Shown here in pieces: positions 52,344-52,682 of a stretch of 52,682 nt of DNA. The stretch comes from Bacteroidales bacterium (GTDB taxonomy: Bacteria; Bacteroidota; Bacteroidia; Bacteroidales; UBA932), in contig JAGCVW010000024.1 in NCBI GenBank assembly GCA_017962165.1, positions 1 through 52,682 of the forward strand. The letters run 5' to 3'. The notes beneath the pieces were generated by a model. It saw nothing but the letters and a program-made list of their open reading frames with translations, had not been told where the DNA came from and searched no databases. Within the stretch, counting starts at the first letter, position 1, and each line of letters opens with the position of its first letter. Made by a program: the position numbers and the translations under genes.

Positions 52344-52479
52344 ATTTGGTACGGTAGGGTGCCTGTTTTCGTACGAAATGCGTGAACGGGACAATTTGGT
52401 ACACCAGAGGGGCGTATCCCGTACCAAATAACGCAAACCAACTATTTCGTACACAAACAAGCCCTCTGGTGCACGAAAG
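52344..52479. repeat. Inverted-word array ATTTGGTAC/GTACGAAAT, three units, period 50
   Basis: Words start at 52344, 52371, 52394, 52421, 52444 and 52471. The spacers are 18, 14, 18, 14 and 18 bases, exactly as at 15258. Words 1-3 match the 15258 array, word 4 has one change, word 5 one change and word 6 several. It occupies most of the 359-base spacer 52240-52598, which contains no other gene. Confidence 0.85.
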
Positions 52480-52504
52480 ACATCAGGAGAACGCTTATTA
52501 TTAC

Positions 52505-52512
52505 TATCTTTG
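52505..52512 (+). promoter_or_regulatory. -7 box for the right-edge gene
   Basis: TATCTTTG with 86 bases to the ATG at 52599. The leader carries an inverted repeat ACCGGGAaTT / AATCCCGGT (52518-52527, 52555-52563). Confidence 0.6.
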
Positions 52513-52598
52513 TTCCGACCGGGAATTGATAATCCGGCTGTAGGGAGCAAACGTAATCCCGGTCCGCCCCCGAAAGCCGCCAACCCAATAATTAAACT

Positions 52599-52682
52599 AT
52601 GGGAACTTCAAATCAAATCGGCGGAGAGGAAATCCGCTATGCAGACATCCTTCTGGATGACTGGTTCAAGCGCTCCTTCAAG
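52599..52682 (+). CDS. Start of a possible Rpn-type PD-(D/E)XK nuclease, cut by the window edge
   Basis: Twenty-eight codons from an ATG at 52599 to the edge. IRYADILLDDWFKRSFK resembles the N-terminus of Rpn-family recombination-promoting nucleases (putative transposases), which have a conserved D-x-x-FKRxF motif, common in Bacteroidales. Only the first part is visible, so the active-site residues cannot be checked. It has a promoter and a long leader. It stands beside a three-unit word array, which is interesting if these nucleases act on such repeats, though nothing here shows that. Confidence 0.5.
   Translation, partial: MGTSNQIGGEEIRYADILLDDWFKRSFK

Overview
The window looks like a chromosomal segment of a member of the Bacteroidales, probably an uncultured gut- or rumen-type lineage. 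The evidence is the promoter style (TAnnTTTG -7 boxes, sometimes with a TTG or TTTG about 19 bases upstream), mostly weak Shine-Dalgarno sequences, BACON-domain and fimbrillin-like lipoproteins, a GH97 glycosidase, an Oar-type TonB receptor and an OstA/SurA operon. No phage, insertion sequence or CRISPR array was found. The gene content is largely core metabolism and envelope biogenesis, with one clear accessory block.

Layout. 1-930: start of a lipoprotein gene leaving the window on the left, then a tRNA-Leu(UAA) gene interrupted by a 215-base group I intron, then a hairpin-rich spacer. 931-6383 (minus): the elongasome operon mreB-mreC-mreD-mrdA-rodA. 6431-9886: ispD, an Lrp-type regulator and topA. 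9948-14533 (plus): PBP1A, an alpha/beta hydrolase and a membrane-anchored MurF. 14534-24245: an accessory block with a five-gene operon (BACON lipoprotein, M6 metalloprotease, BACON/Ig lipoprotein, fimbrillin-like lipoprotein, inactive M6 homologue). It lies between two identical 102-bp repeats and separates murF from ddl. 24246-29319 (plus): ddl, prmC, GH97 and galE. 29443-35443 (minus): two periplasmic foldase-like proteins, an OstA/LptA-like protein and pepT. 35530-38536: an H1-like protein, an orphan HigA antitoxin, an unannotated 46-residue protein and a fimbrillin-like lipoprotein. 38706-44718: a NagX-like acyltransferase, tRNA-Met, tRNA-Gln, ispF, miaA, smpB, pncB, and metK behind a SAM-II riboswitch. 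44922-52239: a TonB receptor with a large BACON-domain lipoprotein partner. The right edge holds the start of a possible Rpn-type nuclease gene.

How the genes work together. Peptidoglycan synthesis and cell shape dominate the left third: the MreBCD/RodA/PBP2 machine, the bifunctional PBP1A, MurF and Ddl. IspD and IspF belong to the MEP pathway for isoprenoids, which supplies the undecaprenyl carrier. The OstA-SurA operon serves outer-membrane assembly. The surface proteins (BACON, Ig-like, fimbrillin-like, M6, TonB) suggest binding and digestion of host or dietary glycoprotein.

Three signals stand out. First, the intron in tRNA-Leu sits between U34 and A35, exactly as in cyanobacteria and plastids. 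Second, a family of intergenic arrays recurs across the window: a locus-specific word of 8-13 bp appears in alternating orientation with a fixed repeat period per locus (about 42, 50-53 or 62 bp), often with a GCCGTTTTT motif in a spacer. Third, the M6 cassette pairs an active protease with a homologue whose zinc site is destroyed. In addition, -7 boxes sit only 5-8 bases from several start codons, so many transcripts are probably leaderless.
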